A stretch of 64,000 nt of DNA from Scilla litardierei (Eukaryota; Streptophyta; Magnoliopsida; Asparagales; Asparagaceae): assembly GCA_030789695.1 (NCBI GenBank), contig CM061142.1, forward strand, positions 278,063,043-278,127,042, in the 5' to 3' direction. Within the stretch, counting starts at the first letter, position 1, and every line of letters begins with the position of its first letter. The notes beneath the pieces are model-generated. The model made no database searches. It was not told the origin of the DNA and was given only the letters and a program-made list of their open reading frames with translations. Made by a program: the position numbers and the translations under genes. Positions 54,200 through 64,000 of this stretch are shown one piece after another.

Positions 54200-56316
54200 A
54201 TCCGAGCCCTTCTCTGGTTTGGGTGGCGAGGACGGATCATGCCTCAGAGTCTTCAGGGGGGGCGAGCGCATAGCTCGGCCTGTGCCCTTTTTCGGCTTGG
54301 GTGGCGAGGATTCGTCCTGCCCCAGAGTCTGGAGGGGGGAACGAGCACGTAGCTCGGCCCGTGCCCTTCTCTGGTTTGGGTGGTGAGGATTGGTCTAGCC
54401 CCTAGAGTCTTGAGGGGGGAGCGAGCATGTAGCTCAGCCCGTGCCCTTCTCCGATTTGGGTGGCGAGGATTGGTCCTGCCCCAGAGTCTGGAGGGGGAGC
54501 GAGCAGGTAGCTCGGCCCGTGCCCTTCTCTGGTTTGGGTGGCGATGATTGGTCCTGCCCCAGAGTCTTGATGGGGGAGAGGGCGTAGCTCGGCCCATGCC
54601 CTTCTCCAGTTTGGGTGGCGAGGAATGGTCATGCGTCGGAGTCTGGAGGGGGGGAGCGAGGGCGTAGCTCGGCCCGTGCCCTTCTCCGGTTTGTGTGGCG
54701 AGGATTGGTCCTGCCCTGGAGTCTGGAGGGGGGAGTGAGCGCGTAGCTTGGCCTGTGCCCTTCTCTGGTTTGGGTGGCGAGGATTGGTCCAACCACAGAT
54801 TCTTGAAGGGTGAGCGAGCACGTAGCTCCGCCCGTGCCCTTCTCTGGTTTGGGTGGCGAGGATTGGTGTTGCCCCAGAGTCTTGAGGGGGGAGCGAGCGT
54901 GTAGCTTGGCTTGTGCCCTTCTCTGGTTTGGGTGGCGAGGATTGGTCCTGCCACAGACTCTTGAGGGGGAAGCGAGCTCGTGGCTTGGCCCGTGCCCTTC
55001 TCTGGTTTAAGTGGCGAGGATTGGTCATGCCACAGAGTCTTGAGGGGGGAACGAGCGCGTGGCTCGGCCCATGCCCTTCTCCAGTTTCGGTGGCGAGGAT
55101 TGGTCCTGCCTCGGAGTCTTGAGGGGGGAGAGAGCGCGTAGCTCGGCTCGTGCCCTTCTCCAGTTTCAGTGGCGAGGATTGGTCCTGCCTCGGAGTCTTG
55201 AGGGGGGAGAGAGCGCGTAGCTCGGCCCGTGCCCTTCTCCGGTTTGGGTGGCGAGGATTAGTCTTGCCCCGGAGTCTAGAGGGGGGAAGCGAGCGTGTAG
55301 CTCAGACCGTGCCCTTCTCTTGTTTTGGTGGCAAGGATTGGTCCTGCCCCAGAGTCTTGAGAGGGGGAGCGAGCGCGTAGCTCAGCCCGTGCCCTTCTCT
55401 AGTTTGGGTGGCGAGGATTGGTCATGTCCCAGAGTCTTGAGTGGGGAGAGAGCGCGTAGCTCGGCCCGTGCCCTTCTCTGGTTTGGGTGGCGAGGATTGG
55501 TCCTGCTCCAGAGTCTTGAAGGGGAAGCAAGCGCGTAGCTTGGCCCGTGCCCTTCTCTTGTTTGAGTGGCGAGGATTGGTCCCGCCCCAGAGTCTTGAGG
55601 GCGGAGCGAGCGCGTAGCTTGGCCTGTGCCCTTCTCTGGTTTGGGTGGGGAGGATTGGTCCTACCCCAGAGTCTTGAGGGGGGAGCGAGCGCGTATCTTG
55701 GCCCGTGCCCTTCTCTGGTTTGGGTGGCGAGGATTGGTCCTGCCCCAGAGTCTTGAGGGGCGAGCGAGCTCGTGGCTCGGCCTGTGCCCTTCGCTGGTTT
55801 GCATAGCAAGGATTGGTCCTACCCCAGAGTCTTGAGGGGGGAGCGAGCGTGTAGCTCGGCCCATGCCCTTCTTCGGGTTGGGTGGAGAGGATTGGTACTG
55901 CCCCGGATTCTTGAGGGGGGAGCGAGCACGTAGCTCGGCCCGTGCCCTTCTCTGGTTTGGGTGGAAAGGATTGGTCATGCCCCAGAGTCATGAGGGGGAA
56001 GTGAGCACATAGCTCGGCCCGTGCCCTTCCCTGGTTTGGGTGGCAAGGATTGGCCTTGCCCCTGAGTCTTGAGGGGAGGAGCGAGCGCGTAGCTCGGCCC
56101 GTGCCCTTCTCCGGTTTGGGTGGCGAGGATTGGTCCTGCCCCAGAGTCTGGAGGGGGGAGCGAGTGCGTAGCTCAGCCCGTGCCCTTCTCCGGTTTGGGT
56201 GGCGAGAATTGGTCCTGCCCCAGAGTTTGGATGGTGGAGCGAGCCCGTAGCTCGGCCCGTGCCCTTCTCTGGTTTGGGTGGCGAGGATTGGTCCTGCCCC
56301 AGAATTTGTATTATAG
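54200..56316. repeat. 79-bp minisatellite, about 27 copies, abutting the PBS
   Basis: Successive TGGCGAGGATTGGTC words are spaced 77-80 bp apart, mostly 79. Each unit has TGCCCTTCTCTGGTTTGGG, TGGTCCTGCCCCAGAGTCT, a G6 run and a GAGCGCGTAGCTCGG part that is itself partly palindromic. Since 79 is one more than a multiple of three, a frame crosses all three phases in three units. The long open frames on both strands (up to 303 codons at 55422-56333) arise because the unit lacks stops. I do not call them genes. Confidence 0.95.
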
Positions 56317-56333
56317 GGAACTGACGGTGCCAA
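56317..56333 (-). other. Primer-binding site of the Tat element
   Basis: The minus strand reads TTGGCACCGTCAGTTCC, close to the TTGGCGCCGTCTGTGGG class found after Tat LTRs. The minisatellite starts within about 20 bp of it. Confidence 0.6.
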
Positions 56334-56334
56334 T

Positions 56335-57465
56335 TATTCCGGGGTAAAATTCGAGTACAATGAATTTGTATTATGGAAAACCAGGGGCACGGTGGTTATG
56401 ATGTAGATTATGATTAGGGAAGGTTGTTTGACAGGTGATTAGTGGGATGATGAGGCTAAACCGGTTGTGAAGGCTGACCACAGTGTCAAATCCAGAAGTA
56501 CGCAGTTAGAAGGGCCGAACTTCCCGGGACATGGGTGAGCATGACTGATGGTGACGAGCTAACCTGCGCAAGGAGCAACTCGTCAGAAAGACCGGGTTGG
56601 GGTCCAACCCTTAGCCTCTCCGATGCCTAAGTCAGTAATAGGACTTAAAGCGGAGGCTAGGCACGCAGGTCGTACTGAAGGTGAGTCAACCATACGTGAC
56701 GAGCTATGAGTGGTGGAAGAACAAAGATATGGACGACCTTTGCTCTTGTGAGTGAGTAATAAGATTCAGAGTAAATTTGCCAACCTTTTTCCCGTTGGAG
56801 GTGTATGGATATTTATACCTGGTTAAGGCGGTTAGGTGGGGCTGACCTGGCATGCTTACTCGAATTGGTGAGCTGGCCCCGCTGTCAACGAAAGCTACGG
56901 ACGAGGATGCCAAGACCAAGGGTGTCAATCACGCTTTTGACAGATAGTGCAACGTCCCAGGGCACTTTTGTCAGGGTGTCAGGGCCGAAAGCATTAGGCG
57001 TCAGGGGGCGCAGCGGTCAGGGGGTACTTTGTCAAGTGGTCGGGCGGTGTGAGTATCAGTAGCGTCCTTATACTAGGTTGTTTGTCATGTCCGATGTGCC
57101 AAAGGACCGTTGGAGCGCCTCCTAGGGTGGGGTGCCGCCACGGGTCGTCGGGCCGGCCCGGACTGGGGATGAGCGGTCCGGATGTACACTTTGTGCGCTG
57201 TTCCTGGCAGGCCGGGGAAGAACTGGTACGTGTCCCGCTCTGACCGTGGTGGATAGTGCCCCTATCAATGGCCAGGGCAGGGTACACCCTTCTCCTAGTC
57301 GCGTCGAACTCTAGGGTCGACAGGCGCCCTGCGGCCTTCTGACGTTTGGGCGTGGAGCGCCTTGTCGCTGGGTCAGCTGCCCTTCAAGAGGGAGGGACAA
57401 GTAGACGGGTTATTTCGGTGGTCTGGGATGGAAGGTCGGACTATCACGATCTTCAGGTCGTAACA
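56335..57465 (-). mobile_element. 5' LTR of the Tat element (1131 bp)
   Basis: On the plus strand from TATTCCGGGG (degraded terminal TG) to GGTCGTAACA. Minus-strand TATAAATA at 56810-56817. It contains a 9-bp insertion (AAGGCGGTT) relative to the left LTR and many transitions. Confidence 0.8.
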
Positions 57466-57470
57466 GGAGT

Positions 57471-59077
57471 CATAAGATGATCAGCGACGTGAGAGCACCA
57501 AGGAGACTCATGATGACATGCTTGAGGTACCAAAGAAGAAGACTAGAGGAAGAAAGGAGGAAGAGAAAGAGAAAGGAGAAGCCAAGAAGCAACCGAGTCA
57601 GTTTCCCAGGCAACTCGACCGAGTAGCATCAGCTGATCGGTCGAGCTAAGCTGCAATTCTCGTAGAGGAAACATATACACCCTACTTGACCGAGTAGGTG
57701 GCTACTCGACCACCTACTCGATCGAGTAGCTGCATACTCGACCGAGAAGACCCTAATCGACCCGAGCAGGCAGAGCGCGATTTTGGACAAAAAATCCAGA
57801 CTTCCTGGCGACTCGACCGAGCAGCTACCTACTCGACCGAGCAGACCCTACTCGATGCAAGCAGACAGAGCAGTGTTTTTGGAGGAATTTCTGCCCTACT
57901 ACTTACTCGACCGAGTAAAGAGCTACTCGACCCGAGTCATCGCGGCCCAGAACTTAAGTTGCGTCCAGATTTGGCTTTGGGCACGAATTTCAGAGGTATT
58001 CTTGGGTTATTTGCTAGGGTTTTGAGGGGACTATATATATATGAATTGTAGCCGTCATTAGAGGGAAGAGCTTAGACCCTTTTTAGAGAGTTTTGGAGAC
58101 GATCTTTTGGGAGTTAGGCTACGCCATAGGCCCCTCCTCTTATATCAAGCTAAGTATTTTATCTCTTTACTTTTATTTTAGTTCTTATTATTTTTCCTAT
58201 GATGCTAACAATGATCTCTATTGTTTTCATAATGTTTGCTATGCTTGAATAATCTTTTCTCGGGCTAATGGATTAGCCCTAGGATTTTAGGAACTAGATG
58301 TAAAGCTAGGATTTTTATGATGCGTTGGATATAAAAGGGGTTGTATTTTGGTTGATCTAGCAAAATCCCTAGGAGAACTCGTACTGAGATCGTGCCCACG
58401 GTCGGTGGAATTGATTAGCTTAAAGAGTATCCTACGGATTTAATTAGGGAGTTAGTGGATTCAACCGACTCGTGACCATGCCCGGCTCGCGCCTTGATGG
58501 GATCCATCAACGAACTATACCACTAATTGACGGCTACCACCATTGCGTCAATAAGAGCCACCAAAATACCTCGAAGCTCTAACCCACGAGAGTGGTATTA
58601 GTTGAGAGTATTCGAACCACAAGAGTGGTGAGATTATTTTAGATCCTTAATGCATGTACCGTATGCAGCTATCACGAGAGCGTAGTGAATACAGTATGTT
58701 AGATTCATGATGCCTAGATGCATGAATTCACTTCCTAGATGCTACAATCCCCAATAACACTAATGCAACGTAAGAGTCCTAGCCTAGCGTCGACATCCGA
58801 CGGTCGTAGTGGTAAGTCCTAAAGCCATAGTCTTTTATATTTTATTCTTTTCTTTGTGTGGAGTCCTTTGTTTGCGACATCGAGTGACACGACCTTTGCA
58901 TCCATCACCATTACGACACTCTATATTCCACATCCACCAATAAATCCGCAAGTCTAACTCAAGCTAGGAGTAGATAGGTAGTATAGCACCGCTTACCCGT
59001 GTTCGATACTTGCTTGCCACTGTACAGTGCGCTTGCAGTTAAACGACATCGTTTCGGAGTTAATTACGGGTCTATCG
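57471..59077 (+). mobile_element. Right LTR of the Athila-like element, part 2
   Basis: Resumes at CATAAGATGATC after the GGAGT duplication and runs to TCTATCG, with the terminal CA now CG. It carries a shorter CTCGACCGAG array (57613-57945). TTGGG at 59078-59082 closes the target duplication. Confidence 0.9.
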
Positions 59078-59082
59078 TTGGG

Positions 59083-61032
59083 CAAATTGGTAGAATGTCA
59101 AATTAGGTTAAATCGTAGCATGTTTAAAATTAGTAGAATGTAAACTTGTTGCAAGTTGCATGATAAAAACTTGTACATCATTAAACTAACTCATGTGTTA
59201 ACTTGTTCATGTGTAGTATGTAAAAAAATGGATTGTGATGGTTGTAAGAATTGGGATGTAACATGGCTCAATTTTGTAGCATATTAAATGATGTCCGCAT
59301 GTACCTTGTTAAAAATTAGGGGCATGCCACTTAGGTTAGCTTTACTTGTAAGTTTGAAACAAGTGATTGTTGTAGCAATTTTTCAATATCCATATTGCAA
59401 TGATTTGTCATGCTTTTATGATCTAGTATGCTCAAGTGCAAATTAAAAAGGAATGTTTAGAAATTGGTGATTATATGCCAAATGCTCACTTTAAAGGCCA
59501 TGATAAAGAATTTGTGGAAAATGACAAGGCTATTTCCTAATTGCCATCTTAAACTTGTCATAGGGCTTAGCATAAAGATTGTATGTTCTAAATGCTATGG
59601 TAAAGTTTATGTTGAAATTCGTATGCCATGTTTATGTTATGATTAAGAATGATATAATCTCATGTTGATTTCCTAATGCGTTATGTTCATGTGATGTACC
59701 ATGTACAATACAATGGCTGAACTTATGTCTTATTCGTTGGAATTTCTCTAACACCATGAATGAAATCTGATTATATTGTGGAGATATGTATAATGTCCAT
59801 TTTGGGGAAATTATGAAGTGATGGTCGTTGTTGAAATACGACATCGGCGTAAGCATGAGAGGAATGAAATGTGGAAAAGCGGTAATTGAGACTGCTAATT
59901 AATCTACAGATGTGAATTATAAAACTTAGAGCGAGGAAGAGTGATAATTATTTGGAGTTCTTGATCCATTCTAAGATGGGTGAGACTCAAGATATGGTTC
60001 AGGGGAAACACATGTAAATTATAGGAGTTAAGGAGCGGACATATGATGATATGATTTCTCACTCGCTTGTCACTCCCGTAAGGGGGAGTTGATTAGAGTT
60101 AGAGAGGCCAGTGGTGTACTCGTGATGCACCATTAGGTAATTGTTGGTTTTCTCGTTGTCCCGTTAAAAACCAAGAATTGTCTCACTCCATTAGGGGGAG
60201 TTACAAGAGGCCTCTCTAGTGCTCGTGTCACTGGTTGATATACCACATTTCACCCATCCTGGTTGAAGTCCAGCTCATTAGTGTCCTACGATTTACTCGG
60301 GTTTCCAAATATTAACTAAATGTCTAAATTTACGCTAATCTATAATGGTGGTCATGAAGTTGTTGTTCCTCTGTTTCTTTTTACTTCCATCACTTGTATG
60401 TCATGATTTTTTAATTTATGCATCATTCCTATGGATATTGTGTCACCAGTAGATAGATTATCAGTTAAGGAGACTGGTTCTAAAATTGGATCCTACTAGA
60501 GATGTTAGAACTTCCTACTGAGTCACGCGTTGACATGTCCCCCTTTGTGTTTTCCAGGAGTAGGATCAGAGCAGTCAGAGCGAGTGCTGACGTAGGAGAT
60601 CATCCACATTTCAGAGGTAGAGCCTGCATCCTACTTTGTCCAGTTGGACTTTCCTGTGGTAGATTAGTGGGTGTGTTATACTGGATGTGGACACCTTTAT
60701 GTACTTTTTAGGTTGGGAGTTCTCTTTCTTTTGTTGTACCCCACTTTTGTACCCCTTTTGTACAGACGATATATGTATAAAGTATCGTGTTTAATATAAT
60801 GTAATGTTCAGTTCAGTTTTTTTTCCAATACTGTGGATTTAATTTTTGTTGGAGCACTTTACTTTCTTATGTACTATTCCAGTATTGTCGTAGTGGCCTG
60901 CATACATGGTTGATTTAATCATAATTAATGCCTAGTAGTATTTAGATATTAGGGGCTTGAAGCCCAGATTCTGAATACTACGGTAGCCTTATCAGCTACA
61001 TATCTCAGTATTTGGGAGAGCGGGGCATGACT
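59083..61032 (+). mobile_element. 5' LTR of the Tekay-type chromovirus, part 3
   Basis: Non-coding DNA that resumes after TTGGG and ends GAGCGGGGCATGACT, the terminal word of the Tekay LTRs here. Two TAAGGGGGAGTTGATTAGAG-like words near 60080 and 60190 (CCCGTTAAAAAC and TTAGGGGGAGTTACAAG) look PPT-like but are inside the LTR. Short frames (59464-59646, 60502-60711) have no recognisable content. Confidence 0.6.
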
Positions 61033-61160
61033 TGGTTTTTGTGGTAGCCCATGCAAGTCTGCTCACACTACGATATACATTAGAATAAATGAGGAAAGCT
61101 CCATCATTATAATCCGTAATTTTGTACTGAACAATGTTTTTCCCTGTTCATTTTTGCAGA
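61033..61160 (+). other. Post-LTR leader with non-standard priming region
   Basis: The bases after the LTR, TGGTTTTTGTGGTAGCCC, do not match the initiator-Met PBS. They resemble the corresponding bases of the LARD-like element (TGTTTTAGTAGCGATCC). The gag start follows TTTGCAGA at 61161. Confidence 0.45.
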
Positions 61161-62060
61161 ATGGATAACGGGAATGGATCGTCCGAGAACAGGACTCCTA
61201 CTTCTGATGCAACATCTTCTGAGGGATCCTTGATGTGGAACTGATAGGTAGGATCATTTGAGTCAGTTGAATGAGAGGATGACTAGTACCATGGCACAGA
61301 AGCCAGGAGGTATCAAATAATTTAGGGCCTTCCATCCGAAGTCCTTTTTGAGCAAGGAGAGTCCTCTGGAGGTGGATGAGTGGATCAAACTTACTGAGGA
61401 TGACTTGATGGCTGTAGGATATCCGAGAGATGGATAGGTGGATACCACGAAGAGGCAGCTGACACATCAGGCACAAGACTGGTGGGATGCACATGAGTTA
61501 CAATCGACCAAACTGATCTCGTGGGAGAAGTTTAGGGAGTTTTTTGAAGCACGGTTCTTTCTAGAGACGAAGAAGGATGATTTACGTCTAAGGTTTGAGC
61601 ATCTAACTCAGGGAAGACATAGCATGGATGCTTATGAAGCAGAGATCTAACTATTGAGCAAGTTTGTTCCGGAGTTAGTGAAGTTAGAGGCTACTAAGGC
61701 TAGACGATTCAGGATGGGGTTGGACCCAGAGTACAAAGCAGCGATGTCGACTATGGTTTTGTCTACACATGAGGCCATACTAGAGATGCCAGGATGCATG
61801 AGAATCACCTGAATAGTGTAGGAAGCGCACCAGCAGCAGTAGAGAGACACCTTGTAAGTCAGCAGAGGGGTTTTCTGATGCCTATTCAGACCACTCAGTT
61901 CAGGAGGCTCAGAGCTCTGCCAACACCTCAGAGGCAAGGATCTTGTCATTTTTATGGCAAGCCAGGGCATGATCAGAAGAATTGTAGGTTCTGTAGTGGG
62001 TAGTGCTTCACATGTGACAAGGCATGGCACATGAGCAGATAGTGTCCTCAGCAGGGACAG
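61161..62060 (+). pseudogene. gag: Chromovirus gag, decayed
   Basis: ATG at 61161 opens MDNGNGSSENRTPTSDATSS and stops after 27 codons. The same or neighbouring frames continue with FRAFHPKSFLSKESPLEVDE, QAQDWWDAHELQSTKLISWE, KFREFFEARFF, LRLRFEHLTQGRHSMDAYEA and ARRFRMGLDPEYKAA, the capsid region of Ty3/gypsy gag. Two zinc knuckles follow: CHFYGKPGHDQKNC, with the second Cys changed to Tyr, and CFTCDKAWHMSR-stop-C near 62004-62045, with all ligands but an in-frame TAG. Most stops fall where CAA, CAG or TGG would be expected. Confidence 0.8.
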
Positions 62061-62389
62061 ACTTCAGGCACTATGGCACTAGTGGCAGTCCGGCCAATGC
62101 AGCAAAGGACCCTTCTACCGGCTCCACAGAGACTCCCATTACCAGCACCTGATACCATGACCCAGAGAGGACCACACAGACCTCCCTAACAATAGCAGAC
62201 CACCAGGAAGGCGGCGCCGAGGCGTCAATCCTTCACTATGAGAGCTGTGGAAGTAGAGGATACCGGACAAGTCATTACTGTTACCATGCATCCTTTCTTT
62301 AAGTGATGTATGCCTTTTTCATTTCTGTTATAGTAAGATATGTTTGTTGATATGATTAGGATGACTAGACCCTTATGTTAGTTTTATGT

Positions 62390-62520
62390 TGTTTTCCTCG
62401 TAGGCATTATTAGAGTTGCTTCTTTCCCTACCCTGTTACTCTTTGATTCACCAGCATCTCATTGCTTCATATCCCAATAGTTTGTGACTAGGCACTCTAT
62501 AGTGGTAGATTCCTTTGCTT
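62390..62520 (+). pseudogene. pol: Chromovirus protease fragment
   Basis: RVASFPTLLLFDSPASHCFI matches the aspartic protease active-site region. The family motif Asp-Ser-Gly reads DSP here. A stop follows within a few codons (FISQ-stop-FV). Confidence 0.65.
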
Positions 62521-62776
62521 CTAGTTGGAATATCTATACAAAGAGTGGAGTGATCCATAGTTCTTCATGATACCGACAGTATCCTATAGAGATCTGTAGA
62601 TGAAGGTTGTATGCGGATTTCATAGTGATGGAGATGCCTCATTTTGAGGCAGTTTTTGGGATTGATTGGTTAGGGTTGTGCTATGCCACTATAGATTACA
62701 GATCAAGAAGATAGTATTTCAGATTTCTGACCACCCAAAGTTTGAATTCATTAGTGGTAGTAGTTCCCTTGAATAA

Positions 62777-63172
62777 TTGAATTTTTTGGCCAACCCAGTA
62801 GAAAATATGATGATGACGATGGAAGCTAAATTAGTACTGTTGAGGGTAGTCCGAGATTTTTCTGACATCGTTCCATATGATATCTATGGACTTTCTCCAG
62901 ATAGATCCTTGGAGTTTACCATTGATCGCATTCTAGTTACTCAACCGATTGCAAAGGCTCCATATTGTATGGCTCCTCCAAAGTTAGTTGAGCTTCATAG
63001 TCAGTTGAATGATTTATCGGAGCATGGCCTGATTCAACCTAGTGTATCACAGTGGGGTGCACCAGTGCTTTTGGTGAATAAGAAGGATGGATCCAGAAGG
63101 ATGTGCATCGATTATCAAAAATTGAACAAGGTCACGGTGAAGAACTAGTATCCACTTCCTCGAATTGATGAC
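62777..63172 (+). pseudogene. pol: Chromovirus reverse transcriptase N-terminus, cut by insertion
   Basis: [59 protein letters not shown] and [16 protein letters not shown] are the start of a Ty3/gypsy RT. After a TAG, YPLPRIDD follows, and then the LTR at 63173 interrupts, well before the catalytic YxDD. The bases ATGAC (63168-63172) would be one target-duplication copy. Confidence 0.9.
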
Positions 63173-63428
63173 TGACGTGCGTTTATATTTCATATATTTA
63201 CGCACGTTTTCTTCCGTGTTTTTCCATATTTTACCGCCGTCTTTTATTCGTTTTCTCGTGTTTTCTTGTTTTTTATTGGTTTCTTTCTCTTTTCCGTATT
63301 TTCCGTGTTTTGCAGGAGTTTGCTGGCATTTGGGGCGTAAAACGATGATATCATGTGTCCCCGGAGCAACGAGAGGAGTCACGCGTGATCCAGGGGGTCA
63401 AACGACGAAGATTGCATCTTTCAGCCCC

Positions 63429-63821
63429 TCACCCGGTCGGTTGGTCATCTCCAACCGATCGGGTGATGCACGCGTGCACCACCCGGACGCAGCTTGGAGC
63501 TCACGAGAAGTCACCCGGTCGGTTCAGCGACCGGGTCAGAAGCTCAAAGTCTCTGGAAATTCGAAGCTGATTTCCAACCGATCGGGTGACCTTCACCCGA
63601 TCGGTTCACCTGTAGCCGAATTTCAACAGCCAAGACTCGAAGTTCCAACCGGTCTCCTCACCCGGTCCGCACCAAGATCCAACCGATCGGCACCAAGATC
63701 CAACCGACCGCACCAAGTATCAACCGACCGGTTCATACTGACCGGGTGAAACCCTCGCATTGTGCTGTGATTTTGTGAAGCGGCTCACCCGACCGGTTGA
63801 CTTGTCAACCGATCGGGTGAT
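63429..63821. repeat. U3 palindrome array, ACCCGRTCGGTT type
   Basis: About 14 copies of CACCCGGTCGGTT, AACCGATCGGGTGA or close variants in both orientations, ending 10 bp before the TATA box. Confidence 0.9.
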
Positions 63822-63830
63822 GTTGTTTTC

Positions 63831-63838
63831 TATAAATA
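63831..63838 (+). promoter_or_regulatory. TATA box of the last Athila-type LTR
   Basis: TATAAATA in TTCTATAAATAGAACCC, directly after the palindrome array. Confidence 0.6.
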
Positions 63839-64000
63839 GAACCCTAGGTTTCCTAGATTCGGTAGTTGGTTATTTTTTACTGTTTTCTTCATTTTGTGAC
63901 GGCTGTAATTTCCCAGTTTTTAAAAGTTTTCGGATCTTTGTAAAACTTTAGTATTATCTTAATTGCTTTACTACCTTTGCATTCCGATTGTCTGATTATG

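Larger units (their letters stand above)
45778..57465 (-). mobile_element. Tat-type gypsy element, minus strand, without pol
   Basis: LTRs 45778-46901 and 56335-57465 with exact GGAGT duplications at 45773-45777 and 57466-57470. Minus-strand orientation follows from the PBS (TTGGCACCGTC, 56317-56333), the minus-strand TATA boxes in both LTRs and the PPT-like CCGGGGGTAAT beside the left LTR. No protease, RT, RNase H or integrase motif is visible on either strand. The interior holds two antisense (plus-strand) gene copies, a minus-strand promoter with Pro-rich frames and a 79-bp minisatellite. Tat elements are known for extra and antisense ORFs, which supports the lineage. LTR copies differ at roughly 10% of sites by eye. 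Confidence 0.8.
40013..59077 (+). mobile_element. Athila-like element, split by a Tat element
   Basis: Left LTR 40013-41881, PBS TGGCGCCGTTGCC at 41888, about 3.7 kb of interior, PPT at 45599-45613 and right LTR 45614-45777 plus 57471-59077. Exact TTGGG duplications lie at 40008-40012 and 59078-59082. The interior has a gag-like but otherwise unfamiliar coding region and no protease, RT or integrase, so the element is non-autonomous. By eye the LTR copies differ at about 6-7% of sites, plus an extra 95-bp unit in the left U3. Confidence 0.85.
63173..64000 (+). mobile_element. Athila-type LTR, 5' part, running off the window
   Basis: Starts TGACGTGCGTTT inside the RT codons. The layout matches the left LTR at 40013: an AT-rich start, a TTTTGCAGG word, a GATGATATC/ATGACATG-like stretch, a palindrome array (63429-63821) and TATAAATA at 63831. 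The open frame at 63165-63749 crosses the boundary and is not a gene. Confidence 0.65.

Noticed and set aside
54253..56333. Long open frames on both strands (for example 233, 208, 303 and 136 codons)
   Set aside because: They are translations of the 79-bp minisatellite, whose unit lacks stops. There is no domain, and frames overlap on both strands.
63165..63749. 194-codon plus-strand frame
   Set aside because: It spans the RT/LTR junction at 63172/63173 and then the palindrome array, so it is a chance fusion.

Overview
The window looks like intergenic DNA from the nuclear genome of a flowering plant. It is built almost entirely of nested LTR retrotransposons: Ty3/gypsy of the Tekay/Del, Athila and Tat types, and Ty1/copia of the Sirevirus and Bianca-like types. 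I recognise no host protein-coding gene, rRNA or tRNA gene. Element types were assigned by eye from LTR ends, primer-binding sites (PBS), polypurine tracts (PPT), target-site duplications (TSD) and protein motifs. Lineage names are therefore less certain than the boundaries.

Left stack (1-15085): a Tekay/Del-like element (1-4201, only its 3' end in view) sits inside the gag region of a Sirevirus-like copia element (4202-8007). That copia element sits inside the 3' internal region of a second Tekay/Del-like element (8008-15085). The LTR of the second element is split by a related solo LTR (10027-13212, TSD ACAGC). A poorly classified stretch with Tat-like LTR signals follows (15086-17539). Next is a complete minus-strand LARD-like element with 3.4-kb LTRs and a 2.3-kb, nearly non-coding interior (17545-26613, TSD TTAGG). 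It lies inside what looks like a minus-strand copia element, of which a PBS and one LTR remain (26614-27960). A minus-strand Athila-type PBS and LTR follow (28578-30206).

Centre (30753-37636): a nearly full-length Bianca-like Ty1/copia element with 147-bp LTRs differing at three sites. It has a highly palindromic 1.8-kb leader, a frameshifted gag, and a pol broken by frameshifts and by a changed protease active site.

Right stack (37976-64000): the 5' LTR of a Tekay-type chromovirus is split by a solo Tat LTR (38874-39979) and by a 19-kb Athila-like element (40013-59077, TSD TTGGG). The right LTR of that Athila-like element is itself split by a minus-strand Tat-type element (45778-57465, TSD GGAGT). 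The Tat-type element has no recognisable pol. It carries two paralogous, three-exon, antisense genes in tandem, each with its own TATA box, and a 27-copy, 79-bp minisatellite abutting the PBS. The chromovirus then continues with decayed gag, protease and the start of reverse transcriptase (61033-63172), where another Athila-type LTR has landed (63173 to the end).

The most unusual signals are these: (1) dense arrays of short palindromes with a shared CGRYCG core but element-specific arms, just upstream of the TATA box in all three Athila-type LTRs; (2) the duplicated antisense gene pair in the Tat element; (3) the Bianca-like leader made of serial hairpins; (4) a hairpin in Tekay LTRs whose stem sequence changes while pairing and the loop are kept.
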